Positions 17,425 to 27,247 of a DNA stretch of 64,000 nucleotides are shown here, in pieces. The stretch is from Sphingobacterium sp. lm-10 (GTDB taxonomy: Bacteria > Bacteroidota > Bacteroidia > Sphingobacteriales > Sphingobacteriaceae): the NCBI RefSeq assembly GCF_023554555.1, contig NZ_JAMJWC010000001.1:2232001-2296000 (forward strand), written 5' to 3'. Positions within the stretch are counted from its first letter, which is position 1. Every line of letters starts with the position of its first letter. Position numbers and translations under genes: made by a program. Under the pieces are notes generated by a model. The model worked only from the letters and a program-made list of their open reading frames with translations. It ran no database searches and was not told the origin of the DNA.

Positions 17425-19770
17425 ATGATTAAGAACTACATAAAATCCGCTTTACGCAATCTTTGGAAAAACAAAGGGTTTGCAGCGATCAATGTTCTAG
17501 GGTTGGCGATAGGCCTTACTGCGACCTTGTTAATTGCTTTATGGGTGCAACATCAGTTTCGCTACGATAGCTTTCATCGCGACCAATCCGAGATTTACAA
17601 ACTATGGACCAGTTTTACGGAAGGTGGTGCGCATGATGTAACCTCTTATCCCGCGGCAGATGCACTAGTAGCACAATACCCAGAGGTGGCTGCGGCCGCT
17701 CGTGTCTACTGGCCGGCTGAAACACTACTGAAAGCAGAAGACAGAGAAAGTATTAAAGTAATCGGTAACGGAGTGGATCCGACGTTCTTAGAGGTATTTG
17801 ATTTTCCATTGCTTCAGGGACAAGGCAGCGATGCACTGAAGCAAAAATCTAGTATAGTGATCACACAAAGTTTAGCAAAGAGTCTCTTTAAAGATGACGA
17901 GCCTATTGGTAAGACGATTATAGTGGACAATAAAAATCCGCATGTGGTGACTGCTGTATTAGCTGATTTACCGGCTTACACCCATTTTACCTTTTCATTT
18001 CTTATTCCGCTGGAAAATGACCCTTCCAATTGGAATACCTTCACCTACAATACGTATGTCCGACTGAAGAAGCATGTCGATCTATCTCCCCTGAATGCAA
18101 AAATAGCGTCATTGCTATCCACCGAAGCGCCTGATTTAAAGAACTTGTATCACTTCCTCTATCCCCTGTCCAAACAACATTTACATGGGAAGTTTGAAAA
18201 CGGTGTGCCCGTAGGAGGAAAAATTGAAGAGGTACGTCTGGTGGGTATCATTGGCCTTTTAATCTTGGTGGTCGCCGGAATAAACTTTGTGAATCTGAGC
18301 ACCGCTCGCGGTCAAAAACGTGCTAAAGAGGTAGGCGTTCGAAAGGTAATCGGCGCTAAAAAAGGAAATTTAATTGGACAATTTCTGACAGAATCGATGC
18401 TTATATGCCTAGCTGCTGGATTATTTGCCGTATTGCTTGGTATCTTATTTTTGCCAGTTTTTAATCATCTATTAAATACGCAATTGACTATTTCGGGGAC
18501 AGGCTATGCAATTTGGTTAGCTCTGTTTACATTTGTTCTGGCCACCGGGCTATTTGCCGGAATATATCCCGCATTCGTACTATCCTCCTTCAAGCCAATA
18601 AAAAGCCTGCAAGGGCTTCGCGCTATTCCACTATCGCGTTTCAATATGCGTAGCGTATTAGTCGTACTTCAATTTAGCATTGCGATGATCTTGATAATCT
18701 CCACTCTGGTGGTGCGCATGCAAATTAAGCATGCCAGCGAACGAAATGCAGGATATGAGACTTCGCAATTATTAGAAATCGCATTGGAAGGAGATGCTGG
18801 CGAGCGCTACGAATTGATCAAAGACGAGTTATTGAGCAGCGGAATGATAACGGGCGTTACCCGCACTGGAACAACAATAACGCAGAATGGATCGTCTTCT
18901 TCCGGGAATTTTTCCTGGCCTGGAGCCACGCCTGAACAATCCAAAAACACCACTTTCCGAGTGATTCGTTCGCAAGCCGATATGATTCCAACATTAGGAC
19001 TGAAATTAATAGACGGCAGAGACATTCAATATCCACAACTTGCCGCAGATAGCAATGCGATTTTATTAAATGAAGCTGCTATAAAAATGATGGGGCTGGA
19101 AAACCCCATTGGCCAACCCTTCAATTGGGGCGACTCGAACTTTGTGATTACCGGTGTGGTTTCCGATTTCATTACAGGATCTCCCTATGATGATGTAGCG
19201 CCATTAATGATTTATGCTTCCAATGACTGGATGTTTAATATGATTGTACGGACAGACGGACGGCATAGTACGACAGACCGGCTGGTTCAATTAGAGCATA
19301 CACTTAAAAAGTATAATCCGGCCTATCCCTTTAATTATCGTTTTGTCGATGAACGTTATGCCGAAAAGTTTAAAGATCAGAAACAAACCGCTTCCCTGTC
19401 TTTAACATTTTCCCTGTTAGCGATTTTCCTTTCCTGCTTGGGCTTATTCGGCATGATCGCTTACGTGGCCGAAACCAAGGTAAAAGAAATCGGCGTACGC
19501 AAAGTATTGGGGGCTTCCGTATCAAGTATCGCCACCTTGCTATCCAAAGATTTCTTAAAAGTGGTTTTCCTTGCTATCCTTATCGCATCTCCGATTGCTT
19601 GGTGGGCGATGAACAAATGGCTGCAAGACTTTGCCTACCGCATTGAGATGCAATGGTGGATGTTTGCCTTAGCGGGCTTTATCTCCGTTTCAGTGGCATT
19701 GGCAACAGTTAGTTATCAGGCGATAAGAGCAGCACTGGCCAACCCCGTAAATAGTTTGCGAGATGAATAA
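17425..19770 (+). CDS. FtsX/MacB-type ABC permease P6
   Basis: 781 residues, the shortest permease. Coupling motifs RAKEVGVRKVIGA (near 298) and KVKEIGVRKVLGA (near 685). It groups with P1 and P11 by a short first periplasmic domain ending LYPLSKQHLHGKFENG and a second with EGDAGERYELIKDELL, DGRDIQYPQL and NPAYPFNYRFVDERYAEKF. C-terminus ANPVNSLRDE lies within the homogenised tail shared by P4-P9, with Gln and Met variants (KWLQDF, RIEMQW). The stop codon is the first of seven tandem TAA triplets. Spacer to P5 is 58 nt and AT-rich. Confidence 0.92.
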   Translation: MIKNYIKSALRNLWKNKGFAAINVLGLAIGLTATLLIALWVQHQFRYDSFHRDQSEIYKLWTSFTEGGAHDVTSYPAADALVAQYPEVAAAARVYWPAETLLKAEDRESIKVIGNGVDPTFLEVFDFPLLQGQGSDALKQKSSIVITQSLAKSLFKDDEPIGKTIIVDNKNPHVVTAVLADLPAYTHFTFSFLIPLENDPSNWNTFTYNTYVRLKKHVDLSPLNAKIASLLSTEAPDLKNLYHFLYPLSKQHLHGKFENGVPVGGKIEEVRLVGIIGLLILVVAGINFVNLSTARGQKRAKEVGVRKVIGAKKGNLIGQFLTESMLICLAAGLFAVLLGILFLPVFNHLLNTQLTISGTGYAIWLALFTFVLATGLFAGIYPAFVLSSFKPIKSLQGLRAIPLSRFNMRSVLVVLQFSIAMILIISTLVVRMQIKHASERNAGYETSQLLEIALEGDAGERYELIKDELLSSGMITGVTRTGTTITQNGSSSSGNFSWPGATPEQSKNTTFRVIRSQADMIPTLGLKLIDGRDIQYPQLAADSNAILLNEAAIKMMGLENPIGQPFNWGDSNFVITGVVSDFITGSPYDDVAPLMIYASNDWMFNMIVRTDGRHSTTDRLVQLEHTLKKYNPAYPFNYRFVDERYAEKFKDQKQTASLSLTFSLLAIFLSCLGLFGMIAYVAETKVKEIGVRKVLGASVSSIATLLSKDFLKVVFLAILIASPIAWWAMNKWLQDFAYRIEMQWWMFALAGFISVSVALATVSYQAIRAALANPVNSLRDE

Positions 19771-19788
19771 TAATAATAATAATAATAA
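19768..19788 (+). repeat. TAA trinucleotide microsatellite (7 units) at the P6 stop
   Basis: The P6 stop codon at 19768 is followed directly by six more TAA units. Length change here would alter only the P6-P7 spacer, not either protein. Confidence 0.9.
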
Positions 19789-19819
19789 CACCTATTAACC
19801 TTTACAAGAAATCCTACCT

Positions 19820-22246
19820 ATGATGAGACATAACATTAAAATGACGCTTCGGTATCTTTGGCGAAACCGACTCTTTACCTCCCTTAATGTAATTGGCCTA
19901 TCCATTGGCATCAGCGCCTGTTGGTTGGTATTTAGCATTGTACAACATGAGCTTTCCTTCGATAAGAACATCCCCGAATATAAAAATGTATACCAAATTG
20001 TCATGCACGGCAAAGAACATGGGGAAGAAACGGGACTTGCTGGGGTACCACTTGGTCTAGCTCCACTAATGGAAGACCAAGCACTAAATGATGCGCTCGT
20101 TGTACCCATCTACAGTAATTATTTTGAACGGCTATCAACCCTGCAAAGCGACCGCGACGAAACGGTCATTTTGGAAGAAGCTGAAGACGTAGTAAGTACA
20201 CGAAGCAGCTATTTTGATCTACTACCTTATCAATGGTTATCTGGAAACACTCATAACGCATTTTCGAATCCGCACAGTATGGTGTTGACAGAGAGCAAAG
20301 CAAAAGAGTTTTTCCCAAAGGATGACCCTTCAGCCTTGTCTGGCAGGGTAATTCTGGCCGATACCGTGCAGTATGTTATCTCTGGAGTTGTCAAAGACCT
20401 CCCATTCCCAAGCAGTTTTCCCGCGAAAATATTTATGCCTATGGCAGATCAGGAATGGATCGACCAAGGTTGGACAAACATGAACTCAAATCATACTGTA
20501 TTTGTCAAAACAAGTAATAAGGCTTCTTTGGATTTTCTATTAAAAGTGGGACAAACACGCTATCAAGAACTTGCTGGAGAAATGCATGCAAAAATGGGAT
20601 TAAAAGCGAATTTTATTTCTTTCCCTTTGCAAGAGAAACATTTTGAACCGCAATACGACACTCACGGATTGGTGGTGGAAAAAAAAGTAATCTATGGTCT
20701 GATTGCCATAGGAGGTTTTTTATTGACGTTGGCTTGTATCAACTACATCAACTTGAGTACTGCACAGGTACCACAACGCGCAAAGGAGATCGGCATCCGC
20801 AAAACGCTCGGCGCAAGACCTACGGTATTAACCTTCAACTTTCTGATAGAAACCTTTTGTATCTCTTTATTGTCGCTCCTACTATCCTGGCCGATGGTGG
20901 TTGCCTTTCGTCATTTGTATCCAGAGTTTTTACCTGCAGCGATAGAAACCTACAGCAATCTCTGGACTATTGCCCTATTTCTTCTTGGTCTTATCCTACT
21001 TATAACCGCTTTTGCAGGGCTTTATCCATCGTACTTAATCAATAAGTTACGTGCCATAGAAACCTTAAAAGGTAAGTTGGAAACACGTATTCAAGGCACT
21101 CGCTTAACGTTACGCAAAGGGCTTATTGTCTTTCAATTCATTATTGCTCAATTCTTTATCGTTGGTGCGCTAATTATGGCGTATCAACTGAACTATACGC
21201 TTACGAAAGATCTGGGCTTTTCGCACGACGCAGTAGTCACCGTACGCATGCCGTACAAATCGTACCAGAACGCCGATGTGGATCCATTGTTATATAAGCA
21301 GGCCTTACAAAAACATCCAGAGGTAGTTCAAATCGCTCAGGGGCACGAGCCCCAAAACCAAAATCATTGGGGGAATATGTATGATTTCGCAGCTGACACT
21401 GGTCGGATCCAATTGGCCTCTCCTCGAAAATATATTGATCATGATTTTTTAGACCTATACGAGATTGAATTGTTAGCTGGCCGCAATTTGCAGCAAACAG
21501 ACACAATGCGCGATGTCTTAATCAGTGAGGCCGGTGTTAAAGCCTTGGGCTTGAAGTCTCCAGAGCAGGCGATTGGTCAACACCTCCTGCAAGGCGAAAA
21601 TATCTCATTTCCTATAGTAGGTGTATTCAAGGACTTCCACCAAAAATCGTTACGCGCTAAGATTGAACCCCTACTATTGGTATCCTCGAATCAGTCTGGT
21701 CAGTTACAAACCTTTCATATTAAACTTCCGAAAGACAGAACTCAATGGCAAAAAACTTTTGCTGTGATGGAGCGAGAATGGAAACAACTTTATCCAAATG
21801 CGCCTTTCGGATATCAATTTGCCGATGAGAAGATTAAAAATTTATATGAGCGTGAGCATCGAACGGCAAAATTGATTGATTTAGCGACTGGTGTAACCAT
21901 TTTTATCAGTTGTTTAGGCCTTTTTGGATTAGCGACCTTAACGGCATTTCAACGCACCAAAGAGATTGGCATACGTAAGGTACTCGGCGCCTCTGTGGCA
22001 GGCATTGTCAGCTTACTATCAAAAGATTTTGTAAAGATTGTGTTGATAGCCATACTAATTGCTTCACCAATTGCCTGGTGGGCGATGAACAAATGGCTGG
22101 AAGATTTTGCCTACCGCATCGAAATCCAATGGTGGATGTTTGCTTTGGCAGGCTTGCTGGCAGTACTGGTGGCCTTAGCGACTGTTAGTTACCAAGCGAT
22201 ACGAGTCGCGATAGCCAATCCTGTGGATAGCCTACGGGATGAATAA
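19820..22246 (+). CDS. FtsX/MacB-type ABC permease P7
   Basis: 808 residues; two adjacent ATG codons at 19820 and 19823 give nearly the same start. Closest in the window to P5 (same MTLRYLWRN N-terminus, SFDKNIPE, and RAKEIGIRKTLGA coupling helix near 320). The second coupling motif RTKEIGIRKVLGA is near 712. Second periplasmic domain: DVLISEAGVKALG and VFKDFHQKSLRAKIEP. C-terminal 60 residues are of the P7-P9 tail type (GLLAVLVALATVSYQAIR). Spacer to P6 49 nt, to P8 59 nt. Confidence 0.92.
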   Translation: MMRHNIKMTLRYLWRNRLFTSLNVIGLSIGISACWLVFSIVQHELSFDKNIPEYKNVYQIVMHGKEHGEETGLAGVPLGLAPLMEDQALNDALVVPIYSNYFERLSTLQSDRDETVILEEAEDVVSTRSSYFDLLPYQWLSGNTHNAFSNPHSMVLTESKAKEFFPKDDPSALSGRVILADTVQYVISGVVKDLPFPSSFPAKIFMPMADQEWIDQGWTNMNSNHTVFVKTSNKASLDFLLKVGQTRYQELAGEMHAKMGLKANFISFPLQEKHFEPQYDTHGLVVEKKVIYGLIAIGGFLLTLACINYINLSTAQVPQRAKEIGIRKTLGARPTVLTFNFLIETFCISLLSLLLSWPMVVAFRHLYPEFLPAAIETYSNLWTIALFLLGLILLITAFAGLYPSYLINKLRAIETLKGKLETRIQGTRLTLRKGLIVFQFIIAQFFIVGALIMAYQLNYTLTKDLGFSHDAVVTVRMPYKSYQNADVDPLLYKQALQKHPEVVQIAQGHEPQNQNHWGNMYDFAADTGRIQLASPRKYIDHDFLDLYEIELLAGRNLQQTDTMRDVLISEAGVKALGLKSPEQAIGQHLLQGENISFPIVGVFKDFHQKSLRAKIEPLLLVSSNQSGQLQTFHIKLPKDRTQWQKTFAVMEREWKQLYPNAPFGYQFADEKIKNLYEREHRTAKLIDLATGVTIFISCLGLFGLATLTAFQRTKEIGIRKVLGASVAGIVSLLSKDFVKIVLIAILIASPIAWWAMNKWLEDFAYRIEIQWWMFALAGLLAVLVALATVSYQAIRVAIANPVDSLRDE

Positions 22247-22305
22247 TGGAGGGATATAAACGAAAAATATGCGGTTAGTTTTTGTAGAATCTTAACGAGA
22301 ATCAG

Positions 22306-24735
22306 ATGATTGGAAATCACTTTAAAATGGCTTGGCGAAGTCTAAAAAAGCAAAAAATGCTTACATTAATTAATGTCGTGGGGTTAGCCATAGGCTTAGT
22401 CAGCTTTTTGCTGATTTGCTTATATGTTATGGACGAATGGCAGTACGATCTACATCATAAAAACGCTAATCGTATTTATCGGATTAATAGTGACTTAAAA
22501 ATTGGCGGTTCAGATCTACATTTAGCGACTTGTAGTGACCCAATGGGTCCCACCTTAAAAAGCGAATATCCACAGGTAGAGAATTTCGTGCGATTTTACA
22601 CACCCAGTCGGTCAAAACTTTTCAGGCAAGGAAGTAATTTCGTGGAAGAAACGGCCACTATATATGCAGATTCTACTTTACTGGATATTTTCTCCATTCC
22701 CTTGTTATCAGGTAATACGGCCACCACGCTTCGAGAGCCGAATACGGTAATCATCAGTGCATCATCTGCAAAAAAATACTTCGGATCTACAGAAGTACTT
22801 GGAAAATCTATAGAAACGAACGATCCAGCACATCCATTGCATCGAATTACCGCGGTGTTCGAAGATATGCCACGAACCTCGCACTTCCATTTTGACTTTA
22901 TCTTTCCCATGTTAGATATAAGCTATCCATGGGGCAATTTTTTGAGCCATAATTTCCAAACCTACGTGCTATTGCGTGATGGCACTGACTATCAGAAATT
23001 TCAGGACAATTTCTCGCAAGTGATCCAAAAACATATCGTCCCTCAGGCACAGCAGCTCATGGATATTTCTTCGATGGAGGAATTTGAACGGACCGGCAAC
23101 AAACTGGATTATTCATTCATGCCGCTCACCGACATTCACTTGCAATCCAATCGACACCCCGAGCTGGGGCAAAACGGGGATATAAAATACGTGTGGATGT
23201 TTTCCCTAGTGGCTATTTTCATACTGGTTTTAGCCTGTGTAAATTTCACGAATTTGACCATTGCACAGGCAACCTCACGATCAAAAGAGGTCTCAATTCA
23301 AAAAATATTGGGTAGCAAAAAGAAACGCTTAATCATACAGTTTCTAATCGAGTCAATTCTCGTGATTAGTATTTCCTTTGTCATAGCCCTTGTTGCTGCC
23401 CCCATTGCCCTTACCGCATTTAATACACTCTCTGGAAAAATGCTACAGACGGTTGATCTCTTCCGACCACAACTACTAGTTCCCTTTATGCTGTTTACAG
23501 TTATCGCTGGTATACTGGCGGGGCTATATCCAGCACTCTTCCTATCGGCTTTTAATCCTATAGCGGCGCTTAAAGGAAAAGTAGGTGGGAGAAGGCGCAA
23601 GCATAGTTTTAGAAACTCACTGGTTATCTTCCAGTTTATCACCTCTATTGTTCTTATCTGTGCAACTATCGTAATTTATCAGCAATTGCACTTTATTCAA
23701 CAGAAAAAAATAGGTTTTGATAAAGAGCAAGTATTGATTGTAAATAATACAAATGCTTTAGGAACTAATGCAGAAACATTCCGCCATACGGTATCTGAAA
23801 TGAGTGCCGTAGAATCCGCCAGCTTTGCTGGTTACCTACCCGTTGCCAATTCGGCAAGAAGTGACATGCCATTCTCTAGAAATATGACTTCGAATGATGA
23901 AAGTGTGTTCAATGCACAGATTTGGAACATTGACTACAACTACATCCCTACATTGGGAATGACAATGACTCAAGGACGAAATTTTTCACCAGCCCTCGGG
24001 TCTGACTCTACCGGTATTATTATCAACGAAACCGCGGCAAAACTATTTGGTAGTCTTGATCCCCTTGGAGAAAAGATGTATATGTTAGATACAGATGGCT
24101 CAGCAACTACCTATACTATTTTGGGAGTGATAGAAGACTTTCACTACAGCTCATTACGTGAGCAAGTGGGTCCGCTTTGCATGCGCTTAGGCTACAATCG
24201 CGGAGCGAGCGCTTTCCGGATAGCTGCTTCAGAAGTGACCGAAACACTAAAGCAGATTAATACAAAATGGGGGTCTCTTTCTGCAACGATGCCATTTAGC
24301 TACTATTTCTTAGACGACGCCTTTGATAGCATATATCGTACTGAACAACGAGTGGGCGCTGTTGCACTGACGTTTTCTGTTCTGGCGATCCTAATCGCTT
24401 GCTTAGGCTTACTAGGACTCACCACTTTTATCGTGAAAAATCGGGTTAAAGAAATCGGCATACGTAAGGTATTAGGAGCTTCCGGGTCAGGCATAGTGAC
24501 GATGTTGTCTAAGGATTTTCTGAAAGTCGTACTAATCGCTATCCTTATAGCCTCCCCTATTGCCTGGTGGGCGATGAACAAATGGTTAGAAGATTTTGCG
24601 TACCGCATCGAGATCCAATGGTGGATGTTTGCTATCGCTGGCCTATTAGCTGTGCTGGTGGCATTGGCAACTATTAGCTACCAAGCGATCCGAGCCGCAA
24701 TAGCGAATCCTGTCGATAGTTTGCGAGACGAGTAA
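22306..24735 (+). CDS. FtsX/MacB-type ABC permease P8
   Basis: 809 residues. The first coupling motif is divergent, RSKEVSIQKILGSKKKR (near 325), with a strongly basic end; the second is standard, RVKEIGIRKVLGA (near 713). First periplasmic domain: ITAVFEDMPRTSHFHFD. Second: IIINETAAKLFG and VIEDFHYSSLREQVGP. C-terminus NPVDSLRDE with the P7-P9 tail (FAIAGLLAVLVALAT). Spacer to P9 35 nt. Confidence 0.92.
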   Translation: MIGNHFKMAWRSLKKQKMLTLINVVGLAIGLVSFLLICLYVMDEWQYDLHHKNANRIYRINSDLKIGGSDLHLATCSDPMGPTLKSEYPQVENFVRFYTPSRSKLFRQGSNFVEETATIYADSTLLDIFSIPLLSGNTATTLREPNTVIISASSAKKYFGSTEVLGKSIETNDPAHPLHRITAVFEDMPRTSHFHFDFIFPMLDISYPWGNFLSHNFQTYVLLRDGTDYQKFQDNFSQVIQKHIVPQAQQLMDISSMEEFERTGNKLDYSFMPLTDIHLQSNRHPELGQNGDIKYVWMFSLVAIFILVLACVNFTNLTIAQATSRSKEVSIQKILGSKKKRLIIQFLIESILVISISFVIALVAAPIALTAFNTLSGKMLQTVDLFRPQLLVPFMLFTVIAGILAGLYPALFLSAFNPIAALKGKVGGRRRKHSFRNSLVIFQFITSIVLICATIVIYQQLHFIQQKKIGFDKEQVLIVNNTNALGTNAETFRHTVSEMSAVESASFAGYLPVANSARSDMPFSRNMTSNDESVFNAQIWNIDYNYIPTLGMTMTQGRNFSPALGSDSTGIIINETAAKLFGSLDPLGEKMYMLDTDGSATTYTILGVIEDFHYSSLREQVGPLCMRLGYNRGASAFRIAASEVTETLKQINTKWGSLSATMPFSYYFLDDAFDSIYRTEQRVGAVALTFSVLAILIACLGLLGLTTFIVKNRVKEIGIRKVLGASGSGIVTMLSKDFLKVVLIAILIASPIAWWAMNKWLEDFAYRIEIQWWMFAIAGLLAVLVALATISYQAIRAAIANPVDSLRDE

Positions 24736-24770
24736 TTTATGCTGATAAAAAAGTTATTTAACCAAACGCC

Positions 24771-27176
24771 ATGATGTACGCTTTAAAAATTGCTTTACGA
24801 ACATTGCTTCAGGGAAAAACGAACACGCTAATTGCTATCGGTGGACTTTCCATAGGTATTGTCGTAAGTATGCTGCTCGCTGCGGTTGTGACCGACGAGC
24901 TGTCCTATGATAAGCACTGGGCTCGAGCAGACGACCTATATCGTCTGATATCCATCCCACCAGACGAAAGAGACTTACTTTCAAAAAAGAATGGTGCTGC
25001 ATTTGGCGGTGTAGCGCCAGCCTTGAAAAGCAACTTTCCAGAAATAGAAGAATACAGCACATTGTACCTAAGTCCCATTGATTTTAAGCTGCAAAAAAAC
25101 GAAGATATTGCCATTAATGTGACCGCTTTATACACCGATACTGCAGTGCAACGGTTATTAGATATACGTCTCATAAAAAGTGATAATCTCACACCCAGTA
25201 AAGATGCCACGAAGATTATCATCTCAAAAACCTTCGCCAATACCTATTTTAAAGGGCAAGAAGCTATCGGGAAAACCATTTATGATGTACCCAGATACGA
25301 CGATGGGTCGAATGAGTATATTATTGCCGGCATTATGCAAGATCTTCCCACAAATTCACATCTACGTACCGATGTGATCATCGTGGAAAATAGAATAGAG
25401 AGGGAACTTCGTAAGGATGATAGTGGCATGTACATCCGTCATTACTTACTTTTAAAACCGGGCACCGATCAGCTTGCCTTTCAGGAAAAAATCAATCAAT
25501 GGTATGCTCAATTTGTTGAGGTCAAAAAACCTACCCAATTTGAGCTCCAGTCCATCCGCGACAGCTATCTAAAAAGTGATTTTGGTGCCTATCAGATCAT
25601 CAGAGGTAGCCAACAAAATCTCTATATCTACGCAGGTATCGCCGTATTAGTGTTGTTAATGGCATGCATCAACTATGTGAATTTGAGTACGGCACAAGCA
25701 TCGAGTAGATTAAAGATTACAGGCATAAGAAAAGTACTCGGAGCTTCAAAACATAGCCTAATAGCACAATTCTTATTGGAATCCCTCCTTATGTTTGCCG
25801 CCGCTTTGGCTATATCAATAGTGTTTTATCTAATCGCATTACCCTATGTAGAACACTTTATTGGAAACAAAATAGCTTCTGCATACCGTCTAACACATTT
25901 TGTGGGCATGGTATTAATTGTCATCGTCATCAGCTTACTTTCTGGTTTATACCCCGCTTGGTTTATAACTAGGTTAGCTGCCAACGGTGTACTTAAAAAA
26001 TCACTTAAAACAAATAAATCTTCCAAAAGCTATTTACGTTCGACTTTGGTTATCACACAATTCAGTCTCTCCATCATTATACTTGTTGCTATGCTAGTGG
26101 TGCAGAGTCAAGTGTACTTTATGAAAAATAAGGAAACCGGAATTGATACCGAAGGACTGATCAGCATTGGGGGAATTTCCTTCGACAACCAGCTGGAGGC
26201 CTTCAAAAATAAGTTATACGAACATCCTAATATCATGCACCTTAGCCTATCCAGTTGGTTGCCTACTGATGGACCAGGTTACATGACAAGGTTGGTGGAA
26301 GATCCGAAAAACCCACAAAATAAATTCGAGTTATGGTACATTGCAGGCGAACCAAACCTAGCCGAAACATTAGGTTTAAAATTGCGTGAAGGCCGATGGC
26401 TTCAACAATCGTTGCCTACCGATGTGATTGACGCAGATGATTTCATTGCCGAGAGCGAAGCGATGAGACCGTGTCTAATGACCGCTACTACCGCCACTTT
26501 ATTAGACAACCCTAACTTAGGTGAGGTTATCCCGCGCATAAGAACGTTGCTTCCTGTAGGTATAACAGAGGACTTTAGTTCCGAATCACTACACAAAGCG
26601 ATTGTACCAACAGTCATCGTGGGTTACAAAAACCCTCGTCATAGTGCTGTTTTGATACGTAGCCGTGCTGGTGCAGAAGATCAAGTAATGCGATACATTA
26701 CACAGGTCTGGAAAGACCTCTATCCAGAAAAATTATTAGAGATGAATCTAGTAAAAGAAACCCTACAGGCTCAATATCAAAAAGAAGAAAAGCTAAAGCA
26801 AATATTTACTGCCTCTAGTGCATTAACATTATTCTTAGCAGCCTTAGGGATTCTTGGTTTAATGATAAATATGGTCAGTTTACGTATTCAAGAAATCGGC
26901 ATACGCAAAGTACTTGGCGCTTCCGTTGCCGGCATTGTAACGATGTTATCTAAGGATTTTATGAAAGTAGTACTGATTGCTATTTTGATTGCCTCCCCTA
27001 TTGCCTGGTGGGCGATGAATAAATGGCTAGAAGATTTCGCGTACCGCATCGAGATTCAATGGTGGATGTTTGCCATCGCAGGTATATTAGCTGTGCTGGT
27101 AGCATTAGCAACTGTTAGTTACCAAGCGATCCGAGCCGCAATAGCCAATCCCGTGGATAGTTTGCGAGACGAGTGA
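24771..27176 (+). CDS. FtsX/MacB-type ABC permease P9
   Basis: 801 residues; ATG-ATG start. Coupling motif one is RLKITGIRKVLGA (near 313; Ile-Thr for the usual Glu-Val), motif two RIQEIGIRKVLGA (near 706). The second periplasmic domain is odd: the usual INEAxAK segment is missing and an acidic stretch with Cys (MRPCLMTATTATLLDNP) stands there, though GITEDFSSESLHKAIVP keeps the later motif. The tail is of the P7-P9 type and nearly equals that of P8. Spacer to P10 is 71 nt, AT-rich, with TTTGATGATTTGGGAA as in the P5-P6 gap. Confidence 0.91.
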   Translation: MMYALKIALRTLLQGKTNTLIAIGGLSIGIVVSMLLAAVVTDELSYDKHWARADDLYRLISIPPDERDLLSKKNGAAFGGVAPALKSNFPEIEEYSTLYLSPIDFKLQKNEDIAINVTALYTDTAVQRLLDIRLIKSDNLTPSKDATKIIISKTFANTYFKGQEAIGKTIYDVPRYDDGSNEYIIAGIMQDLPTNSHLRTDVIIVENRIERELRKDDSGMYIRHYLLLKPGTDQLAFQEKINQWYAQFVEVKKPTQFELQSIRDSYLKSDFGAYQIIRGSQQNLYIYAGIAVLVLLMACINYVNLSTAQASSRLKITGIRKVLGASKHSLIAQFLLESLLMFAAALAISIVFYLIALPYVEHFIGNKIASAYRLTHFVGMVLIVIVISLLSGLYPAWFITRLAANGVLKKSLKTNKSSKSYLRSTLVITQFSLSIIILVAMLVVQSQVYFMKNKETGIDTEGLISIGGISFDNQLEAFKNKLYEHPNIMHLSLSSWLPTDGPGYMTRLVEDPKNPQNKFELWYIAGEPNLAETLGLKLREGRWLQQSLPTDVIDADDFIAESEAMRPCLMTATTATLLDNPNLGEVIPRIRTLLPVGITEDFSSESLHKAIVPTVIVGYKNPRHSAVLIRSRAGAEDQVMRYITQVWKDLYPEKLLEMNLVKETLQAQYQKEEKLKQIFTASSALTLFLAALGILGLMINMVSLRIQEIGIRKVLGASVAGIVTMLSKDFMKVVLIAILIASPIAWWAMNKWLEDFAYRIEIQWWMFAIAGILAVLVALATVSYQAIRAAIANPVDSLRDE

Positions 27177-27247
27177 AGAGGTGGGAAATGAGAAGTGCGA
27201 TTTGATGATTTGGGAATAAGTTAGTAATTAATGCTAAATGCTAAAAA

